A stretch of 64,000 nucleotides of DNA, taken from Xestospongia bergquistia. Its lineage: Eukaryota; Porifera; Demospongiae; Haplosclerida; Petrosiidae. Under the pieces are notes generated by a model. That model saw only the letters and a program-made list of their open reading frames with translations, was not told where the DNA came from and did no database searches. The DNA is taken from positions 15,266,849 through 15,330,848 of the forward strand of contig OZ014412.1 of the NCBI GenBank assembly GCA_963965975.1, in the 5' to 3' direction. Made by a program: the position numbers and the translations under genes. Shown in pieces: positions 59,691 to 64,000 of the stretch (positions are counted from its first letter, which is position 1; every line of letters begins with the position of its first letter).

Positions 59691-60418
59691 TTTATAATGA
59701 GGTTAACATGACTCACTAAATGTAATGTCAGCATTCCAAATAACAGATAATGAGATATCTTACAATCACGATAGGATTTAATGTCTCATGTTGTGTTCTA
59801 TGTCATAAAGTTAAATCAGGAACAGAGGATGTTAACAACAAATATTAATATTGTATATAGTAGCTATATGGTAGCATGGATAACAACGATGGATAATACA
59901 ATAGTATACTGCACTAAGCAATTTTGATTATAGCGCTTAATTGGCAGGGCCTAAAACATATACTCAGGCATGGTCGAACCTTGTGAAAGCAGAGGGTCTG
60001 GATCAATGCATGTGTGAAATTTGTATCTAAATTAGAACGGGGCTTCAGCAGCTTAGGGTAAAGCTAGGAAAGGCCTACAAAATTTCTAGCTTAAGAAATT
60101 TCTTGAATAATGATGAAATATCATAGATATTGTTCTAGAGATAAAATGACAGGCATACATTTATCTGCTCTACTTTTAAAGAATGTTGTACTCATCTGCT
60201 TACTGTTTCAGCCATGTAAAAAAGGTTAAAATTTTTACTAAGACATGACCCCTTAGTGTTGCAGAATTTATGCATTGCACCACAAATTCAGTATTAATAC
60301 GTAGTGATCCTGACTCTCCATTTTCACAAGAGTTAGACCACACCTGACCAAACAATAGTGATCGTGATTACTCCAACCATTTTCTACATACACATTCATA
60401 GTACCAAACTTAGGGTGC
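59691..60418. other. Intergenic, nothing recognised
   Basis: About 730 bases without a convincing frame, RNA gene or repeat. A slightly GC-richer patch at about 59940-60080 (gcagggcctaaaacat, gaaaggcctac) may be an old transposon fragment, but I could not assign it. Confidence 0.4.
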
Positions 60419-60699
60419 GTTGTAATCTGGCCGAGATAGGTTCAACATATAATAATAAATATAAAGGAATAGAGATTCAACTTGTACAAAACTCAAACAG
60501 AACTAACTCAAAACGTGCTCACACAATACATACATGTGCTCATCTGAAATATTCTGGAACACATAAATATTCTTACATTATTACCATATTCATAATTATC
60601 ACATTTCCCCCCTCTTAAGTTTGAAGTAGGGATCAAAACGATCAACAGGTCATGGTACACGAGTAGAATGATGAACAGTGCAGGTGGTGGTATATCGAC

Positions 60700-61126
60700 T
60701 TAAACTGCAGGAGGATCTGGATTTTGAGTTAACACATCTGACATAAGCAAATCTTCAACTGGTTCCTGTGAAACATTGTCAGAATAGTTACGTCTAAGGT
60801 GATCTACATAACGTCTTAGAACAATGCCAGTGTTTTTGTACGTCATATGAAAGTGGACCAGTGACTTTTGTAACCTTAACAGGTATCCATTCTGTTCCAT
60901 GGAAGTTTTTTGTAAAAAGTTTATCACCAATGTCAAGCTTACGAGGAGCTTTATTCCTAATTAACTTGTCTTGTTTCTCTGACACTTTGCATGAAGTGTC
61001 TGGGTGTAGTAAATCGAATGAAGTACAGAGTTGTCTCCCCATTAATAGTTCAGATGGTAAAACTCCTGTAGTAGTCTGAGGTGTTACACGGTATTTCAAC
61101 AAAAATCGAGCTAACTTAAGTTCCAT
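60700..61126 (-). pseudogene. Integrase C-terminal fragment of the gypsy relic
   Basis: The minus-strand frame 61126-60794 contains LLKYRVTPQTTTGVLPSELL, the hallmark after the integrase DDE core of gypsy elements, then a KLDIGDKLFTKNF region typical of the integrase C-terminal domain. After a frame change, 60936-60700 continues with RYVDHLRRNY. No DDE residues remain. Confidence 0.82.
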
Positions 61127-61189
61127 GGGTCCTTATGAATATGAACAGTAGAGAAATAGTAGTGGGTTTGAGCTTAACCTCATCCTGAA

Positions 61190-61270
61190 AAGTGACTTGA
61201 AGGTCTCCTCGCTGATGATAAAACACTGCTGAACCTGTATCCAGCTCCATGTTGAGCTTGCGACCATTGG
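61190..61270 (-). pseudogene. Protease fragment of the gypsy relic
   Basis: The minus strand encodes MELDTGSAV, the active-site motif of a retroelement aspartic protease. It is followed by a short open stretch and then the deletion junction. Reverse transcriptase, RNase H and the catalytic integrase core that should follow are missing. Confidence 0.65.
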
Positions 61271-61332
61271 CTATAACTGTGGTGCAACTCTAGACCGTAT
61301 AGAATAAACTTGAAACCCCTGGTGTAAGTCAT

Positions 61333-62120
61333 CTAAAGAAGATTGGGGGACCTGCCCTTTGAACGAGCTTGAGTGAGGTGTGGTATCACAGAGGGCTTGC
61401 TGTGACAAACCTTGGAGATATGACCAGTTTTACCACAAGAGTGACACTTCTCTTTGATAAACCGACACTTGTTTGCTAAGTGAGGCCCTCCACACCTGTA
61501 ATAAGAAACAACAGAATGATTTTGATTGAGGCTTACTTGAATGATTACCAACACGATGAACCTCATGGGTCCCATGTGATGCAATTTGTGAATTCATCAA
61601 TTGAGTGAGCATTCAACTTTGCTCCTTCTAAACTGATAACAATCTCTACTGCTCGATCAAATAAGAGGTTGTCTGTTTCCGTGAGTAACCTGCTCCGTAT
61701 GTACTCTTGAGTAAGGCCGCAGACAAATCTGTGACGAAGGTTCTCATTGAGAGCATCGGCCTTGAAATTACAACGGGCTGAAAGTCTCCAAAGGTCGGCA
61801 ATGAAGTCGGCTAGGCTTTCTGAGTCTCCCTGATGACGGCATCCAAACTTGTATCTTTCAGCAACAATTGATGATTTAGGGTGAAAGTGGTTAGTCAATC
61901 TGTCGACCAGCGTGTCGAAGTTTTCAATCTCAGGATTAGTGAATATGTTCGCGAGTATCTCATACGTTTCATAGCCCAGCGCAGAGAGAAAAACAGCCTT
62001 CTTACGATCTTCTGTTATATTGTTTGCTTTGAAGTAGAGCTGCGCACGTTGTACGTACTTTGGGAAGTTATGCTACTTCAGGTCAAATACTTCGAGCTTG
62101 CCCTCTGTAGTCTGTGTCAT
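61333..62120 (-). pseudogene. Degenerate gag of the gypsy relic
   Basis: The minus-strand reading begins near 62120, meets an in-frame stop near 62073, then runs open as a gag/capsid-like segment (61898-61563: RHQGDSESLADFIADLWRLS). After a frame change it gives a nucleocapsid with a degenerate first knuckle ([12 protein letters not shown], first Cys replaced by Tyr) and an intact second ([14 protein letters not shown]) at about 61490-61380. Gag would package the element RNA. Breaks make it non-functional. Confidence 0.8.
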
Positions 62121-62325
62121 CTAGTTAGTGAGTTCATTTCAGCTCTCATCACCAAATATGTTGTAACCTGGCTGAGATAGGTTCAACATATAATAATAAA
62201 TATAAAGGAATAAAGAGAGAGATTCAACTTGTACAAAACTCAAACAGAACTACATACTCACACAATACATACATAAGCACAATACTGAAACATTTCATAC
62301 AACTATACAATAACCTCAACAACTT

Positions 62326-63539
62326 TCAATACCTAAGAGAGAAACAATACTTAAATCATCGCATGAATATGTTTCTGAACACAGAATAACAACTTCTATA
62401 TCACCAAAGATATATATATATATATAGGAACAAACCCTCAATCACCAAGTTAAAATGTATTTATTATCCCATCTAGGACTGGACAACAATAGATGTTGAT
62501 GAACCTCATGTCTATTCTTCAACTGTATTCAAACCACACACAATTTTTTCCACATCCAACAGGCCCTCCTATAATTTAATCTTCCACAGATCAGTTATGC
62601 TAGACTGTGGGACATTCTCTATTTTATTATGTGATAGATGAATTAACACTGATCCTATAATAGAAAATAGAGGAATACTAATGGTACTGAAAAAATGTTG
62701 GCCATGGGACAGAATGAGAGAAGTTTGAATCAGAGGAGAAAATGACACAAGAAAACTACAGGAGAGAAAAGGATAATGAAGATCAAACAGAAAAAATATT
62801 AGAGGATAAAATTAGCCTTCTTAAAGAAAATGTTCATTATGATTCTATTAGTAATATGTCTCCACCCAAACTCTAGCATTTCAAAACAGTACTTGAAGAA
62901 AATGTCTTAGCATGCAGGATGGATGGTATTATCAAGGTAGTGGTTGAATAATGTCGAGCAATCAAATAAGTAAATTGATAAATAAAAGATAAGTTGATAC
63001 ATTTAACATAACAAAATAGTTTTTATAACTAGTATAATGATTAACAAACATGAAGATATGCACTGGATTGTACAAGATGCTAATAGTGACTGTGAAATAT
63101 GTCCTCGTGATGACATCATTACAATCCAGTGACACCCCACAATAATTAAAGAAACTTCCACTTTCTAATTAATATGGTCCTTATGAATTGGTGATTCAGT
63201 CATTTAACTACATTCTTCAAATTCACAAAGCTATGCACCAGGTAATTAGTGACAAGACCTTGTAAATACTAGGTATTTGATGTACATTAAGTCATGTGAC
63301 TGGAATATTGGCAGACAATATGATGATAGAATTTTACGACAAAGTTCACGTATGATAGACACATTTATAATATTACTTTCGTTACAATAATTATAAACAC
63401 TCATTATTGGGACTTCTCCCGCATTATGATATTGGCAATTTAGTGTAGTTTGTCTCATAAACAATCTGGGGTTGGTAAAGCAGTTATTGTACAAAGAGAA
63501 GGCACTGGATTATTTCATCCTAGTCAGTATAACTTTATC
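62326..63539. other. Intergenic, no gene supported
   Basis: No conserved frame. An (AT)n run lies at about 62409-62426. 62640-62870 is purine-rich and looks like a possible decayed coding stretch, but it has stops in all frames. 62970-63050 resembles 49990-50070 left of pair 4 (aaataaaagataagttgata; ttttataactagtat), the first sign of the next MACPF unit's flank. Confidence 0.5.
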
Positions 63540-64000
63540 ATTGTCTATATGTCTGTAAATAAATATAGTACATGTACTTTGTAACACATTAAAAATGTCA
63601 AATTTAAATCTATTCAATTATTTTTAGAATATTTTAGGAGTTGTTATGAAACAGTTAAAGTAATCACAACAATATCTCATTCATTAGATTGACAATTCCA
63701 CTCACTTCAAGTTAATAATATAATTATCACCATTAATATTAATTAAATCATTTAATTACAGGAAGTTTCTCAAATGTTTGGTGAATTCACTTCTCAGAAA
63801 CCACTATACACATTGGTAATTATGTCAGCACATTACCAGAGTTGGGTGTCTGTGGTACCAGTAATTAAGAGAAAGAGACTTTTTTTATTATTTGACTCTA
63901 ATTATTTCCAAAGGGTTAATGATTATTAGATAAACATCAGAGATAGAGATGCCATATCTTTGTTTCTTGGACAATTGATTGCTTGGTTATAATTGTGAAC
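63540..64000 (-). other. 3' flank of a further MACPF-A gene, cut by the window edge
   Basis: This stretch aligns by eye with 17330-17710, the region 120-500 bp downstream of the A1 stop codon: acacatta-aaatgtcaa, tcaattaaat, acaggaagt, ctcaatgtttggtgaat, cagaaaccac, and caattgattg near the end. By that spacing the stop codon of an A-type gene on the minus strand should lie roughly 100-150 bp beyond 64000. The gene itself is not in view. Confidence 0.7.

Larger units (their letters stand above)
60419..62325 (-). mobile_element. Ty3/gypsy relic with internal pol deletion
   Basis: LTR-like ends share tggttcaacatataataat-type sequence: left LTR about 60419-60602 and right LTR about 62159-62325 (both contain gagataggttcaacatata and acttgtacaaaactcaaaca). 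The right copy diverges after ~130 bp. A polypurine tract (aagaggggggaaa, minus strand) adjoins the left LTR at 60603-60616. A primer-binding-like TGGTGATGAGAG adjoins the right LTR at about 62145-62156. The interior holds gag, a protease fragment and the integrase C-terminus only. It is a different family from the intact element at 37268 (different LTR and gag). Confidence 0.85.

Noticed and set aside
60358-60618. 86-codon plus-strand frame
   Set aside because: It lies over the LTR of the gypsy relic and shows no domain.
62640-62870. Purine-rich stretch resembling decayed coding DNA
   Set aside because: Stops in all frames and no motif I could name.

Overview
The window looks like a stretch of an AT-rich metazoan nuclear genome. 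Genes have many short GT-AG introns, long (CT)n, (GA)n and (AT)n microsatellites, minisatellites, LTR retrotransposons and foldback/MITE-like elements. The compact introns, the Ty3/gypsy elements and the secreted MACPF and NIDO proteins would fit a demosponge such as Amphimedon. The species assignment is inference and was not checked by a search.

Layout. 1-3084: minisatellite, a GC-rich hairpin, T-rich and (GA)n DNA, no convincing gene. 3085-12880 (+): a complete 23-exon VPS39 gene (HOPS tethering subunit, 882 aa by my splice model). 12881-14834: a frameshifted hAT transposase C-terminus and a G/C-rich inverted-repeat element. 14735-26386 and 26394-38041: an almost identical direct tandem duplication with a period of 11,659 bp. 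Each copy holds a secreted NIDO-domain gene, a head-to-head pair of MACPF (perforin-like) genes, a 157-bp higher-order minisatellite and part of a Ty3/gypsy element. 37268-41613: the complete Ty3/gypsy element (131-bp LTRs that look identical, 5-bp target-site duplication, one 1315-aa Gag-Pol frame on the minus strand). 41663-41976: a foldback element. 43821-48136 and 50320-54717: two further diverged MACPF pairs. 55127-59690: an ~846-bp satellite. 60419-62325: an internally deleted gypsy relic. 63540-64000: sequence matching the 3' flank of the minus-strand MACPF genes, which predicts another pair just beyond the window.

Main theme. Two related but distinct secreted MACPF proteins, called here A (minus strand, ~543 aa) and B (plus strand, ~534 aa), are always divergently paired across a ~220-bp shared promoter. 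The unit is repeated four times. Each gene has a separate signal-peptide exon spliced in phase 1 to one large exon carrying the MACPF domain and a Cys-rich C-terminal module. The promoter keeps a TATA-like box facing each way and a near-invariant 20-bp pyrimidine-rich motif. This suggests, but does not prove, co-regulated partners of a two-component pore-forming effector system. B of the third pair is broken by two frameshifts while its A partner is open, and the NIDO gene accompanies only the recently duplicated pairs.
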